A DNA stretch of 54,577 nt from Streptomyces tendae (GTDB lineage Bacteria > Actinomycetota > Actinomycetes > Streptomycetales > Streptomycetaceae): the NCBI RefSeq assembly GCF_014650435.1, contig NZ_BMUY01000019.1, positions 111,042 through 165,618 of the forward strand. Reading direction: 5' to 3'. A program made the position numbers and the translations under genes. Below the pieces are notes generated by a model. That model saw only the letters and a program-made list of their open reading frames with translations, searched no databases and had not been told where the DNA came from. The stretch's first letter is position 1. The number at the start of each line of letters is the position of its first letter. Of the stretch, positions 1 to 8,737 are shown in pieces.

Positions 1-56
1 GGGATCACGCAAGCTGCTCGCGCCCCCGCGGCGGAGCCGCGCATAGACACCGCCCC

Positions 57-73
57 GCGCCCCTTTGGGGCGC
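57..73 (-). terminator. hairpin downstream of the first MFS gene
   Basis: A perfect 7-bp stem (GCGCCCC/GGGGCGC) closes a TTT loop just past the stop codon of the minus-strand MFS gene. It has no clear T-tract, which is usual for Streptomyces terminators. Inferred terminator. Confidence 0.5.
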
Positions 74-114
74 TCCGGTGAACCCGGGAGAACGGGGCGC
101 CCCGCGGTCGGCGG

Positions 115-1578
115 TCAGTCTGTGCTGCTGGCCTTCTGTTCGGGCTTGGGGCTCTTTGCCGGGAGCCAGAGCCACATCAGGAGGGCCGCGACGACCAGGA
201 CTGCCGATGCCGTGCGGAAGACCAGGGCGTAGCCGTCTGTCAGGGCCGTTGGGCCCGCGTCCTCGCCCCCGGACCGGCTCGCCGCGATCGTCGACATCAC
301 CGCGAGTCCCAGCGAACCGCCCATCGTCCGGGAGGTGTTGATCAGCCCGGAGACCAGTCCGGCGTCCCCGGGCGCCGCACCGGAGATGGCCAGCGAGGCC
401 AGCGGGGTCGCCGCGATGCCCGCGCCCAGCATCATCAGTACGCCGGGGATCATGATCGCGGTCAGATAGCCGCCGTCCGCGGTCATCGTCGACTGCCAGC
501 CGAAGCCGACCGCCGCGACGAGCGTGCCGAGCACGGCCACGTTCCGGGAGCCGAGCACCGGCAGGAAGCGTGGGGCCGCCTTCGAACCCAGGACCACCGC
601 CAGGGAGCTGGGCACGAGGGCCAGGCCCGCCTCCAGCGGGGAGTAGCCCAGCACGTTCTGCGCGTACAGGGTCATGAAGAACCACATCGAGAACATCGAC
701 GAGCCGGACACCAGCATCGCCACGTTCGCCGACGCGACCGACCGCAGCCGCAGCAGTCCGAGCGGCATCAGCGGGGCCGCCGTCCGCGCCTCGACGAGCA
801 GGAACAGCCCGAGCAGCGCGAGCCCCGCGAGCAGCGGCACCAGCGTCGGCGTCGCCGCCCACCCCTCGGACTCGGTCTGCGAGATGCCGTAGGCCAGCGT
901 GGCGAGCCCGGTGGTCACCAGCAGGGCGCCCGGCAGATCGAGGCGGCGGCGCAGGCCGCCCCGGCTCTCGGTCAGCCAGAGCAGGGCACCGGCCAGCACG
1001 ACCGCGCCCACCGGCACGTTGATCAGCAGCACCCAGCGCCAGGACAGCCCGTCCACCAGGGCACCGCCCACCAGTCCGCCCGCCGCACCGCCGCCCGCGC
1101 CCACGGCGGTCCAGGTCGCGATCGCGCGGGCCCGCGCCGCGCCCTCCGGCACCGCGGCGGTCAGCAGCGTCAGCGTCGAGGGGGCCAGCACCGCCGCGCC
1201 GAGGCCCTGCACGGCCCGGGCGAGCAGCAGCTGCCAGCCCTCCTGGGCGAGGCCCCCGCCCAGCGAGGCCAGCGTGAACAGCCCGAGCCCGACCAGGAAC
1301 ATCCGCTTGCGCCCGTACAGGTCGCCGGCCCGTCCGCCGAGCAGCATGAACCCGGCGAAGGCGATGGCGTAGGCGTTGACCACCCACTGGAGTCCCTGCG
1401 CGCTCAGCGCGAGGTCGGTCCGCATCGACGGCAGGGCGACGTTGACGACGGACACGTCGAGGACGACCAGGAACTGACCGGCGCAGGCGATCGCCACGAC
1501 CAGCCAGGTCGGCGGGGTGCGGCGCGGGGATATCCGGGGGGCGGTGGAGGTACCGCTGGCTTCCAGCATGGGTGTCAT
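115..1578 (-). CDS. MFS transporter, DHA2 (EmrB/QacA) drug-exporter family
   Basis: A 487-residue polytopic membrane protein that should export small hydrophobic compounds by proton antiport. After a charged N-terminal tail the first helix carries the DHA2 pattern FLVVLDVSVVNVALPSM, followed by the loop motif GGRAGDLYGRKRMF (MFS motif A) and the motif C-like stretch GGAAGGLVGG near residue 165. About 14 hydrophobic segments and the length fit the 14-TMS DHA2 family. The gene runs divergently from a second MFS gene across a 314-bp gap. The start could be the ATG at 1578 or the in-frame ATG three codons later (residue 4); both precede the same cytoplasmic tail. Substrate cannot be told from sequence. 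Confidence 0.9.
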   Translation of the reverse strand: MTPMLEASGTSTAPRISPRRTPPTWLVVAIACAGQFLVVLDVSVVNVALPSMRTDLALSAQGLQWVVNAYAIAFAGFMLLGGRAGDLYGRKRMFLVGLGLFTLASLGGGLAQEGWQLLLARAVQGLGAAVLAPSTLTLLTAAVPEGAARARAIATWTAVGAGGGAAGGLVGGALVDGLSWRWVLLINVPVGAVVLAGALLWLTESRGGLRRRLDLPGALLVTTGLATLAYGISQTESEGWAATPTLVPLLAGLALLGLFLLVEARTAAPLMPLGLLRLRSVASANVAMLVSGSSMFSMWFFMTLYAQNVLGYSPLEAGLALVPSSLAVVLGSKAAPRFLPVLGSRNVAVLGTLVAAVGFGWQSTMTADGGYLTAIMIPGVLMMLGAGIAATPLASLAISGAAPGDAGLVSGLINTSRTMGGSLGLAVMSTIAASRSGGEDAGPTALTDGYALVFRTASAVLVVAALLMWLWLPAKSPKPEQKASSTD

Positions 1579-1892
1579 GGTCTCAACCCGGGTGCGCCCC
1601 TTGCATCGGTATTTCGGCCCCGGACCGGCCTAGGTCCCGCGACCTACTCGACACCTGATCCCCTCGGCCCACTCGCCACCCGGTCCCCCGGTCCACTCGC
1701 CCCTGCTTCCCCGGCCCACTCGCCACCCGGTTCCCGGGACCTGGTCGCCGTCCGGTCCTCGCCCCAAGAGACGGTCAAGAATTCGTTAGCGACTCGAAGC
1801 AACGGAATAGTTGCCCCGGCGCACGAGGTTCATCCTGCACACATCCCGATCACGCACCGCATCCACACACTCCGGCCTGGAGGCCCCACCCC
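1579..1892. promoter_or_regulatory. divergent intergenic region between two MFS genes
   Basis: This 314-bp gap holds no gene. Between about 1660 and 1735 a CCCACTCGCCACCCGGT-like phrase recurs imperfectly three times. At 1799-1814 lies an inverted repeat GCAAC-N6-GTTGC in a locally A/T-richer stretch, about 80 bp before the plus-strand start, which could be an operator or promoter element. No regulator gene is adjacent, so its function is unknown. Confidence 0.35.
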
Positions 1893-3650
1893 ATGTCCCA
1901 CACGACGACCGACGAGCCCGCGCGGCGAGCGAGCGGGGCCACCGTCCCGGTGCTCGCGTTCGCGGGCATCGTCGTCGCGGTGATGCAGACCCTGCTGGTC
2001 CCGGTCATCAAGGACCTGCCCCGACTTCTGGACACCTCACCCAGCAACGCCACCTGGGTCCTGACCTCCACCCTCCTGTCGGGAGCCGTGGCCACGCCGA
2101 TCATGGGCCGGCTCGGCGACCTGTTCGGCAAGCGCCGCATGCTGATCGCCAGCCTGTCGGTGATGGTCGTCGGCGCGCTGCTCAGCGCGCTCACCGACGC
2201 CCTGGTCCCGATGATCGTCGGCCGTACGCTGCAGGGCTTCGCCATGGGCGCGATACCCCTCGGCATCGGCCTGATGCGCGACATGCTGCCCCGTGAGCGG
2301 CTCGGCTCGGCGATGGCGCTGATGAGTTCCTCGATCGGCGTCGGCGGCGGACTCGCGCTGCCCGCTGCGGCCCTGGTCGCACAGAACACCGACTGGCACG
2401 CCCTGTACTTCGGCGCCGCGGGCCTCGGTGTCGTCTCCATCGCCCTGACCCTGCTGGTCGTGCCGGAGTCCCCGCTGCGCGCCAAGGGCTCCTTCGACCT
2501 GCCGGGCGCGCTGGGCCTGTCGGCCGGTCTGATCCTCTTCCTCCTGCCGATCAGCAAGGGCAGCGACTGGGGCTGGTCGTCACCCACCACGCTCGGCCTG
2601 TTCGGCGCCGCCGTCGTGGTCCTGCTCCTGTGGGGCCTGATGGAGCTGCGTGTCGCGGCCCCGCTGGTCGACCTGCGCACCACGGCCCGCCGCGAGGTCC
2701 TGCTCACCAACCTCGCCTCGATCATGGTCGGCGTCTCCTTCTTCGTCATCTCCCTCGTCCTGCCGCAGCTCCTCCAGCTGCCCTCCGAGACCGGCTACGG
2801 CCTCGGGCAGTCGATGGTCGTCGCGGGCCTGTGCGTGGCCCCGCTGGGCCTGACGATGATGTTCACCGCGCCGGTCTACGCCCGCCTGTCCGCCCGCTAC
2901 GGCCCCCGCACCACCCTCATCATCGGCCTGGTGATCATCGGCATCGGTTACGCCGGCGGTCTCGGCCTGATGAGCGCCGCCTGGCAGACCGTCCTCACCT
3001 CGGTGCTGATCGGCGCGGGCATCGGCCTCGCCTACTCCTCCCTGCCCGCGCTGATCATCAGCGCCGTCCCGGCCTCCGAGACGGGCGCCGCCAACGGCCT
3101 CAACACGCTGATGCGGTCCATCGGTACATCGGTGTCGAGCGCCGTCATCGGCATGGTGCTCGCCAACACGTCGAACGACGTGGGCGGCGTCGCCGTCCCC
3201 ACCCTGCACGGCTTCCGGGTCTCCTTCCTGATCGCGGCCGCCGCCGTCGCCGTCGGCCTGGTGCTGGCCTTCTTCCTCCCGCGCCGCACCCCGTCCGCGG
3301 TCTCGCAGCTGCGGGCGAGCAGCGAGGAGGACGCGAACCTGGCCCGCGCCGAGCAGGCGCTCGCAGGGGCCGGACAGCCGCCGCACGGCTTCCGGGGCCG
3401 GGTGCTGGCCGCCGACGGCGCCCCCGTCGCCCGCGCCAAGGTCACCCTGATCGACCGGCACGGACGGCAGGCGGGAGCGACCCTCTCCGACGCCGACGGC
3501 AGCTACGCCCTCGCCGTGCCCGCCCAGGGCCCGTACGTCCTGGCCGCCCGCGCCGCGGGCCACGCGCCGCTCGCGCACGCCGCCACCCACGACGGCGACC
3601 GCCCGGTCGACCTGGACCTGTCCCTGCCGGGCGAGACGGTCCCGGCCTGA
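1893..3650 (+). CDS. MFS transporter with C-terminal carboxypeptidase-regulatory-like domain
   Basis: A 585-residue protein. Residues about 20-470 form a DHA2-type MFS permease, with motif A as GRLGDLFGKRRML near residue 75 and about 14 hydrophobic segments. A linker rich in Ala/Glu follows, and residues about 493-585 form a beta-sandwich CarboxypepD_reg-like domain: GFRGRVLAADGAPVARAKV, then the turn DADGSYALAVP and an Ala-rich final strand. An ordinary DHA2 exporter ends about 100 residues earlier, so the tail is an addition. The ATG lies downstream of a GGAGG-containing stretch and begins a short polar tail before the first helix. The topology of the appended domain depends on helix number; substrate unknown. 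Confidence 0.88.
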   Translation: MSHTTTDEPARRASGATVPVLAFAGIVVAVMQTLLVPVIKDLPRLLDTSPSNATWVLTSTLLSGAVATPIMGRLGDLFGKRRMLIASLSVMVVGALLSALTDALVPMIVGRTLQGFAMGAIPLGIGLMRDMLPRERLGSAMALMSSSIGVGGGLALPAAALVAQNTDWHALYFGAAGLGVVSIALTLLVVPESPLRAKGSFDLPGALGLSAGLILFLLPISKGSDWGWSSPTTLGLFGAAVVVLLLWGLMELRVAAPLVDLRTTARREVLLTNLASIMVGVSFFVISLVLPQLLQLPSETGYGLGQSMVVAGLCVAPLGLTMMFTAPVYARLSARYGPRTTLIIGLVIIGIGYAGGLGLMSAAWQTVLTSVLIGAGIGLAYSSLPALIISAVPASETGAANGLNTLMRSIGTSVSSAVIGMVLANTSNDVGGVAVPTLHGFRVSFLIAAAAVAVGLVLAFFLPRRTPSAVSQLRASSEEDANLARAEQALAGAGQPPHGFRGRVLAADGAPVARAKVTLIDRHGRQAGATLSDADGSYALAVPAQGPYVLAARAAGHAPLAHAATHDGDRPVDLDLSLPGETVPA

Positions 3651-3669
3651 CCCTCCGCCGCCCCGGCCC

Positions 3670-3704
3670 CGTACCCCCTGTCGCACCGCGCGGCGGGGGG
3701 TACG
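3670..3704 (+). terminator. hairpin after the second MFS gene
   Basis: Nine-bp arms CGTACCCCC and GGGGGTACG flank a 17-nt loop between the MFS stop and the methyltransferase start. Read as a candidate terminator; it could alternatively be a leader element of the next gene. Confidence 0.45.
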
Positions 3705-3750
3705 GCAGCATGGGGCGCCGCACACCCCGTACGACCAGCGAAAGGCCCCC

Positions 3751-4425
3751 ATGACCGCGGCCCCCGGCTCCCTCCCCGCCCCCTCCCCCTCCCCCGACAT
3801 CCTGGCCGCCTTCGAGGCCGCGAAGGGGTTCATGCCGGTGCACGAGGGCCGCGCGCTGTACGCCGCCGCCGTGGAGGCGGGCGGGCTCGGGCTGCCGCTG
3901 CTGGAGGTCGGCACGTACTGCGGGCGTTCCACCGTGCTGCTCGCGGACGCGGCCCGCCGGGCCGGAGTCACCGCGCTCACCGTCGACCACCACCGGGGCA
4001 GCGAGGAGCAGCAGCCGGGCTGGGACTACCACGACCCGGAGACGGTCGATCCGGAGCTGGGCATGATGGACACCCTGCCCACCTTCCGGCGCACCCTGCA
4101 CCGGGCCGGTCTGGAGGAGCACGTGGTCGCCCTCGTCGGACGCTCCCCCCAGGTCTCGGCGCTCTGGAACTCCCCCCTCGGCCTGGTCTTCGTCGACGGC
4201 GGCCACACCGACGAGCACGCGAACGCCGACTACGAGGGCTGGACCCCGCACGTGGCCGACGGCGGTCTGCTGGTCATCCACGACGTCTTCCCGGACCCGG
4301 CCGACGAGTTCACCGGCCAGGCCCCGTACCGGGTCTACCTCAGGGCTCTCGCCTCCAGCGCCTTCACCGAGGTCTCCGCGACCGACTCGCTGCGCGTCCT
4401 GCGGCGAACCGGCGCGGGAATCTGA
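3751..4425 (+). CDS. class I SAM-dependent methyltransferase (Methyltransf_24 type)
   Basis: A 224-residue cytosolic protein with a Rossmann methyltransferase core. Motif I appears as LLEVGTYCGRSTVLLADAA (residues about 50-68), the acidic ribose-binding residue follows in TVDHH, and the post-II segment LVFVDGGHTDEHANADYEGW is typical of Methyltransf_24 proteins, where the Asp and His may bind a metal. The C terminus LLVIHDVF also fits. The substrate is unknown. It stands alone, 100 bp after the MFS gene and 57 bp before the amidase gene. The ATG follows GAAAGGCCCCC, a good ribosome binding site. Confidence 0.85.
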   Translation: MTAAPGSLPAPSPSPDILAAFEAAKGFMPVHEGRALYAAAVEAGGLGLPLLEVGTYCGRSTVLLADAARRAGVTALTVDHHRGSEEQQPGWDYHDPETVDPELGMMDTLPTFRRTLHRAGLEEHVVALVGRSPQVSALWNSPLGLVFVDGGHTDEHANADYEGWTPHVADGGLLVIHDVFPDPADEFTGQAPYRVYLRALASSAFTEVSATDSLRVLRRTGAGI

Positions 4426-4482
4426 GGGCGCGGTCAGGGCCTGTCCGGCGGAGCGGGTCGCAGGAAAGCTAGAGTCGCTGAC

Positions 4483-5466
4483 GTGTCGTACACAGGCCCG
4501 GACTTCGAACCTCCCCAGCCCCGCCGCTCCCGGCTGCGCCGCCCGCTGACCGTGGCGGTCGCCGCGCTCGTGCCCGGGGCGCTGCTCGGGTGGGGGGTCT
4601 ACGCGGCGGTCGGCGGCCCGGACGACGGAGACACCGGCGGGGGCGGCTCCGACCGCGCGGGCGCCGTACGGACGTCGGCGTCGCCGTCCTCCGACGGCCC
4701 CGCTTCCGAGGACGGCGACGCCGAGAAGCCCGTGGGTTCTTCTCCCGCCCCCACGTCCGAGGCGCCGTCCGCCTCCCGGCCGCCCGCCACCGGTGCCCTC
4801 AAGGGCAAGGTCGTCGTCATCGACCCGGGGCACAACCCCGCCAACTTCCAGCACGCCACCGAGATCAACCGCAAGGTGAACGTCGGCACGCACTGGAAGG
4901 AGTGCGACACGACCGGCACGGCCACCAACGCGGGCTGGCCCGAGGCGAAGTTCACCCTCGACGTGGCCCACCGGCTGCGCGACCTGCTGGAGAAGCAGGG
5001 CGCGACCGTGAAGCTGACGCAGGACGGCGACCGTTCGTTCGGGCCCTGCGTGGACGAACGGGCCCGGATCGGCAACGAGGCGAAGGCGGACGCGGCGATC
5101 TCGATCCACGCCGACGGGTCGGGGGCCGGCAACCGCGGCTTCCACGTAATCATGCCGGGCGCGGTCCACGACGGCGCCGCCGACACCCGCGCCGTCGTGG
5201 AACCCTCCGCCGAACTGGGCAAGCGCGTCGCGGGCAGCTTCGTGCGCGTCACGGGCACCGCGCCCTCCAACTACGTCGGCGACGGCACCGGTCTGGTCAC
5301 GCGCACGGACCTGGGCGGTCTCAATCTGTCAACGGTTCCCAAGGTGTTCATCGAGTGCGGCAACATGCGCGACAGCACGGACGCGGCCCTGCTGACCAGC
5401 GGCAGTTGGCGGCAGAAGGCGGCGGAGGGGATGTCTGAGGGAATCGTGAGTTTCCTGCGCGGGTAG
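4483..5466 (+). CDS. N-acetylmuramoyl-L-alanine amidase (Amidase_3)
   Basis: A 327-residue enzyme predicted to cleave the amide bond between MurNAc and the stem peptide outside the cell. Residues about 19-44 form a single N-terminal membrane segment after PRRSRLRRP, so the protein is a signal-anchored or secreted one. A Ser/Pro/Ala linker follows to about residue 105. The catalytic domain starts with GKVVVIDPGHNP, giving the first zinc His, continues with DAAISIHADGS (second zinc His) and ends with KVFIECGNMRDSTDA, whose Glu is the expected general base. The GTG start at 4483 is preceded by AGGAAA at suitable spacing. Confidence 0.92.
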   Translation: MSYTGPDFEPPQPRRSRLRRPLTVAVAALVPGALLGWGVYAAVGGPDDGDTGGGGSDRAGAVRTSASPSSDGPASEDGDAEKPVGSSPAPTSEAPSASRPPATGALKGKVVVIDPGHNPANFQHATEINRKVNVGTHWKECDTTGTATNAGWPEAKFTLDVAHRLRDLLEKQGATVKLTQDGDRSFGPCVDERARIGNEAKADAAISIHADGSGAGNRGFHVIMPGAVHDGAADTRAVVEPSAELGKRVAGSFVRVTGTAPSNYVGDGTGLVTRTDLGGLNLSTVPKVFIECGNMRDSTDAALLTSGSWRQKAAEGMSEGIVSFLRG

Positions 5467-5501
5467 TGATCGGCGTCCCGATCCCTGCGGACAGCCCCGA
5501 G

Positions 5502-5526
5502 GTACGGACGATAGTGTCGTCCGTAC
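5502..5526. repeat. perfect 10-bp inverted repeat GTACGGACGA-N5-TCGTCCGTAC
   Basis: This palindrome lies 36 bp after the amidase stop and about 100 bp before the next start. It can fold as a hairpin, hence terminator, or serve as a dyad operator. It is not followed by a T-tract. Confidence 0.5.
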
Positions 5527-5624
5527 GATGAGGGGCCACCCCCGCGCTTCACACCGGAACCTTTCGGCGCCATCGTGACAGCGACGCCTCTACCGACGAC
5601 GAGACGACCTACGAAGGACCTGAA

Positions 5625-6473
5625 GTGAATATCCGCTCGCTCACTCGAGGCGACGGCGTGGTGATCGGAGCAGCGGTGTTGCTGTTGATCGCGTCGTTCC
5701 TCGACATCTACTCGATCGACGGTGCGCCGGACAGCGCCGAGATCCCCAGCCTGTGGGGCAGTGGCTCGGTCGTGCTCGGTGTCGTCCTGGCGGGCGTCAT
5801 CGGCGCCGCGCTCGTCGTCGTGAACCGCGCCATGCCGCAGCCCAAGAAGGTGGCCGGTCTCGACCTCGGCCAGTTCGGCATCGCGTTCACGGTCTTCGCC
5901 GCGTGGTGCGCGCTCGGCAACATCTTCGACCCGGCGGGCGCCTTCGACAACGACGGTGGCCTGGACAACATCGGGGCGGGCATCGGCCTGATCCTCGCGC
6001 TCATCGCCACGCTGGTCATGGCCGCCGCGGCCGTGGCCACGCCGCTGCTCCCGGCCCTCAAGGGCACCCTGATCCCGGCCGCCCGTCCGGCCGCGCCGCA
6101 GCCCTACGGCGGCCAGCCCCAGGGTGGTTACGGCTACCCCGGCGCCCAGCAGCAGCCGTACGGCGGTCAGCCGGGCCAGCCCGGACAGCCGGGTCAGCCC
6201 GGTCCGTCCTTCGGCGGCCAGCCGCAGCCCGGTCAGCCGCAGGCGCCGCAGCAGGCGCAGGCGCAGCCGGCCGGGGACTTCTCCCCGTTCTGGTTCGCCG
6301 TGCCGGTGCCGCGTCCGCTGTTCGCGGAGGACGGCTCCCCGACGCCGATCGCCGAGCTGGCGCCGGGTACCTGGTACCTGGCCGTCGAGCAGCGCGGCGC
6401 CAACCTGGTCGCGCAGACCCAGGACGGCCGCCGCGGCGTCCTGCAGGACACCTCGGGCATCCAGCGCGGCTGA
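5625..6473 (+). CDS. four-helix membrane protein with Gln/Pro/Gly-rich linker and C-terminal globular domain (DUF5336-like)
   Basis: A 282-residue protein common in Streptomyces. Residues 1-150 carry four hydrophobic segments (VVIGAAVLLLIASFLDIY and three more) and resemble DUF5336. Residues about 155-225 are a low-complexity region with repeated GQPGQP and YGGQPQG units. A small C-terminal domain of about 55 residues starts at DFSPFWFAVPVPRPLF and contains PGTWYLAVEQRG, a pattern seen at the ends of several streptomycete membrane proteins. The function is unknown. GTG at 5625 is preceded by AAGGA with good spacing. A strong terminator follows directly. Confidence 0.85.
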   Translation: MNIRSLTRGDGVVIGAAVLLLIASFLDIYSIDGAPDSAEIPSLWGSGSVVLGVVLAGVIGAALVVVNRAMPQPKKVAGLDLGQFGIAFTVFAAWCALGNIFDPAGAFDNDGGLDNIGAGIGLILALIATLVMAAAAVATPLLPALKGTLIPAARPAAPQPYGGQPQGGYGYPGAQQQPYGGQPGQPGQPGQPGPSFGGQPQPGQPQAPQQAQAQPAGDFSPFWFAVPVPRPLFAEDGSPTPIAELAPGTWYLAVEQRGANLVAQTQDGRRGVLQDTSGIQRG

Positions 6474-6500
6474 TCCGGCCCGCTCGCCCGTTCACCTCAA

Positions 6501-6538
6501 CGGCCCCTCGCCCACCGGTACTTCCGGGCGAGGGGCCG
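6501..6538 (+). terminator. strong 13-bp hairpin terminator
   Basis: Perfect arms CGGCCCCTCGCCC (6501-6513) and GGGCGAGGGGCCG (6526-6538) flank a 12-nt loop, 27 bp after the stop of the DUF5336-like gene. It is followed by TAGGGTTT. Confidence 0.85.
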
Positions 6539-6595
6539 TAGGGTTTCCGTGGGTTCCGTAGGTTTCAAACACACGTCCGGGGCCAGACGGAAGGC

Positions 6596-6889
6596 ATGTC
6601 CCCTCGAACGCGCAGTGGGTCCAACTCCGCCGGAACGGCCGTCGCGGTGATCGCGGACATCATGGCCTTCATCCTCGGACTGTGGATCCTGATGTACCTG
6701 TTGGACGCCAACCGGGCCAACGACCTGGTGCGTTTCGTCCATGACGCGGCCGACTGGCTGGCCGGCTGGTCGCACGACCTCTTCACGTTCGACGAGGCGT
6801 GGGCCCGGGTCGTCGCGGGCTACGGACTGGCCGCGGTCGTCTACCTCTTCGTCGGCCACGCGATCGCCAACCGCCTGCACCGGCACTGA
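6596..6889 (+). CDS. small membrane protein, function unknown
   Basis: A 97-residue protein with two hydrophobic segments, one at residues about 13-37 (VAVIADIMAFILGLWILMYL) and one at about 72-91 (AGYGLAAVVYLFVGHAIA), separated by a polar amphipathic loop. The ending NRLHRH is basic, so both ends probably lie in the cytoplasm. It resembles short uncharacterised Streptomyces membrane proteins; I recognise no functional motif. The ATG follows ACGGAAGGC. It lies between a terminator and a convergent minus-strand gene 19 bp away, so it is probably transcribed alone. Confidence 0.8.
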   Translation: MSPRTRSGSNSAGTAVAVIADIMAFILGLWILMYLLDANRANDLVRFVHDAADWLAGWSHDLFTFDEAWARVVAGYGLAAVVYLFVGHAIANRLHRH

Positions 6890-6908
6890 CCGGCACCGGT
6901 CCCGGCGT

Positions 6909-8006
6909 TCAGACGCAGCAGTCCGGGTCCAGTCCCCTGGGCAGCCGGTCGCCCGAGAAGACCTGGCAGGTGGCCTCGTGGCCGCCGAGCGCGGCGACGG
7001 CGAGCAGCAGCGAACCGGCCGTCCAGGTGGTCAGTTCGCGGGGCCAGATCGCGTCGTCCTCGAAGACGTAGCCCGTCCAGTACAGGCCGCTGTCCGCATC
7101 CCGCAGGTGCTGGATGGACTGGAGGACCTCCAGGGCGTGGTCGGACTCGCCGACCGCCCACAGGGCGAGCGCGAGTTCGGCCGACTCGCCGCCGGTCACC
7201 CACGGGTTGGGGACGACGCAGCGCACGCCGAGCTCCGGGACCACGAAGCGGTCCCAGCTCTCCTTGAGGCGGGACCTGGCCTCCGTGCCGGTCAGCGCGC
7301 CGCCGAGGACCGGGTAGTACCAGTCCATCGAGTAGCGGCCCTTGTCCAGGAAGCGCTCCGGGTGGCGGCGGATGGCGTGTCGCAGCGCACCCGCCGCCAA
7401 CTCCCAGTCGGGCTGCGGCTCTTCGCGCTGCTCGGCGATGGCGAGAGCGCAGCGCAGGGCGTGGTGGACGGAGGAACTGCCGGTCAGCAGCGCGTCCGCG
7501 GTGTCCGTGCCGTCGTCGTCACGGCGCCAGCCGATCTGCCCGCCGGGCTGCTGGAGGCGCAGCACGAACTCGACGGCCGCGTGGACGACGGGCCACATGC
7601 GGTCCAGGAAGGTGTCGTCGCCGGTGGCGAGGTAGTGGTGCCAGACGCCGACGGCGACGTAGGCGACGAAGTTGGTCTCCCGGCCGCGGTCGGTGACGTC
7701 GGCGAAGTCTCCGTCGGCGTAGGCGGCGTACCAGGAGCCGTCCGGGTTCTGGTGCCGGGCCAGCCACGCGTACGCCCGCTCGGCGGCCTCGTGCTCGTCG
7801 GCCGTGTCCAGGGCCATGGCCGCCTCGACGTGGTCCCACGGGTCGAGGTGGTGCCCGCGGAACCACGGGATCGCGCCGTCCTCGCGCTGGACGGCGAGGA
7901 TGCCGCGGACGGTCGCGGCGGCCTCGTCGGCGGTGAGGACGCCGGGCAGGACGAGGTGTTCGGTGCGCGGGGTGCGGGGTGTGCCGGGGGTGCGGGGCGA
8001 GGTCAC
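6909..8006 (-). CDS. alpha/alpha-barrel (six-hairpin glycosidase / prenyltransferase-fold) protein
   Basis: A 365-residue cytosolic protein, the last gene of the three-gene operon. It is built of repeated helical hairpins with aromatic- and Gly-rich turns: REDGAIPWFRGHHLDPWDHVE, HQNPDGSWYAAYADGD, QQPGGQIGWRRDDDGT. These are the signatures of an (alpha/alpha)6 toroid, the fold shared by GH15-type glycosidases and terpenoid cyclases; automatic pipelines often name such proteins prenyltransferase. Candidate acidic catalytic residues are seen (DPWDHVE, DDAIWPRE), so glycoside hydrolysis is plausible but unproven. The GTG at 8006 overlaps the preceding methyltransferase stop (GTGA), implying translational coupling. 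It probably works with the neighbouring glycosyltransferase on a saccharide or glycolipid. Confidence 0.85.
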   Translation of the reverse strand: MTSPRTPGTPRTPRTEHLVLPGVLTADEAAATVRGILAVQREDGAIPWFRGHHLDPWDHVEAAMALDTADEHEAAERAYAWLARHQNPDGSWYAAYADGDFADVTDRGRETNFVAYVAVGVWHHYLATGDDTFLDRMWPVVHAAVEFVLRLQQPGGQIGWRRDDDGTDTADALLTGSSSVHHALRCALAIAEQREEPQPDWELAAGALRHAIRRHPERFLDKGRYSMDWYYPVLGGALTGTEARSRLKESWDRFVVPELGVRCVVPNPWVTGGESAELALALWAVGESDHALEVLQSIQHLRDADSGLYWTGYVFEDDAIWPRELTTWTAGSLLLAVAALGGHEATCQVFSGDRLPRGLDPDCCV

Positions 8007-8737
8007 GCGGCGTCCACCGGCGGCAGGTGCGGCTTGGTCGCGTAGGCCACGAAGCTCTTGCCGATCAGCGGGTTCAGCGCCTGCTCGGCGACCCGGGTGG
8101 CCAGCGGTTTCTTCATGATGTCCCACACCAGCAGCTTGTGGTACGCCCGCACCGGCAGCGCCTTGTCGTTGTCGACGCCGAACGCGCATTTCAGCCACCA
8201 GTACGGCGAGTGCAGCGCGTGCGCGTGGTGGGTGCCGTACGGCTTGAGTCCGGCCTCGCGGATGCGGGTGAGGAGCTGGTCGGCGCGGTAGATGCGGATG
8301 TGACCGCCCTCGACCTCGTGGTAGGCGTCGGAGAGGGTCCAGCAGACTTTCTCGGGGCCGTAGCGCGGCACGGTGATCGCGATGCGGCCGCCGGGCTTGA
8401 GGACGCGGACCATCTCGGCGAGGACGCCCTTGTCGTCGGGGATGTGCTCCATCACCTCGGAGATGATGACGACGTCGAAGGACTCGTCGGGGAAGGGCAG
8501 GGCCAGCGCGTCGCCCTCCATGGCGGTGGCGGTGGCTCCGGCCGGGGCCTCGCCGGCCTCCTCCATCGCGGCGAACCACTTGGCGACCTCGCGGATTTCC
8601 TCGGCGTTCTGGTCCAGCGCGACGACCCGGGCCCCGCGCCGGTAGCACTCGAACGCGTGCCGGCCGGCGCCGCAGCCGAGGTCCAGGACGCGGTCGCCCG
8701 GGGCGAGCGGGAACCGGGAGAAGTCGACGGTCAGCAC
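8003..8737 (-). CDS. class I SAM-dependent methyltransferase (Methyltransf_11 type)
   Basis: A 244-residue methyltransferase. Motif I is RVLDLGCGAGRHAFEC (residues about 16-31), the ribose-binding acidic residue is in VVALDQN, motif II is FDVVIISEVMEHIPD and motif III is LKPGGRIAITVP. After the core comes YHEVEGGHIRIYRADQL, typical of sugar/lipid methyltransferases. It is the middle gene of an operon: its GTG start at 8737 overlaps the glycosyltransferase stop by 7 bp, and its stop overlaps the next GTG by 4 bp. The substrate is unknown; context suggests a glycosylated or glycolipid acceptor. Confidence 0.9.
   Translation of the reverse strand: MLTVDFSRFPLAPGDRVLDLGCGAGRHAFECYRRGARVVALDQNAEEIREVAKWFAAMEEAGEAPAGATATAMEGDALALPFPDESFDVVIISEVMEHIPDDKGVLAEMVRVLKPGGRIAITVPRYGPEKVCWTLSDAYHEVEGGHIRIYRADQLLTRIREAGLKPYGTHHAHALHSPYWWLKCAFGVDNDKALPVRAYHKLLVWDIMKKPLATRVAEQALNPLIGKSFVAYATKPHLPPVDAA

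Noticed and set aside
6909..8006. Prenyltransferase call for the barrel protein
   Set aside because: No isoprenoid-binding or DDXXD motif; only the toroid fold is shared, so I kept the structural description.
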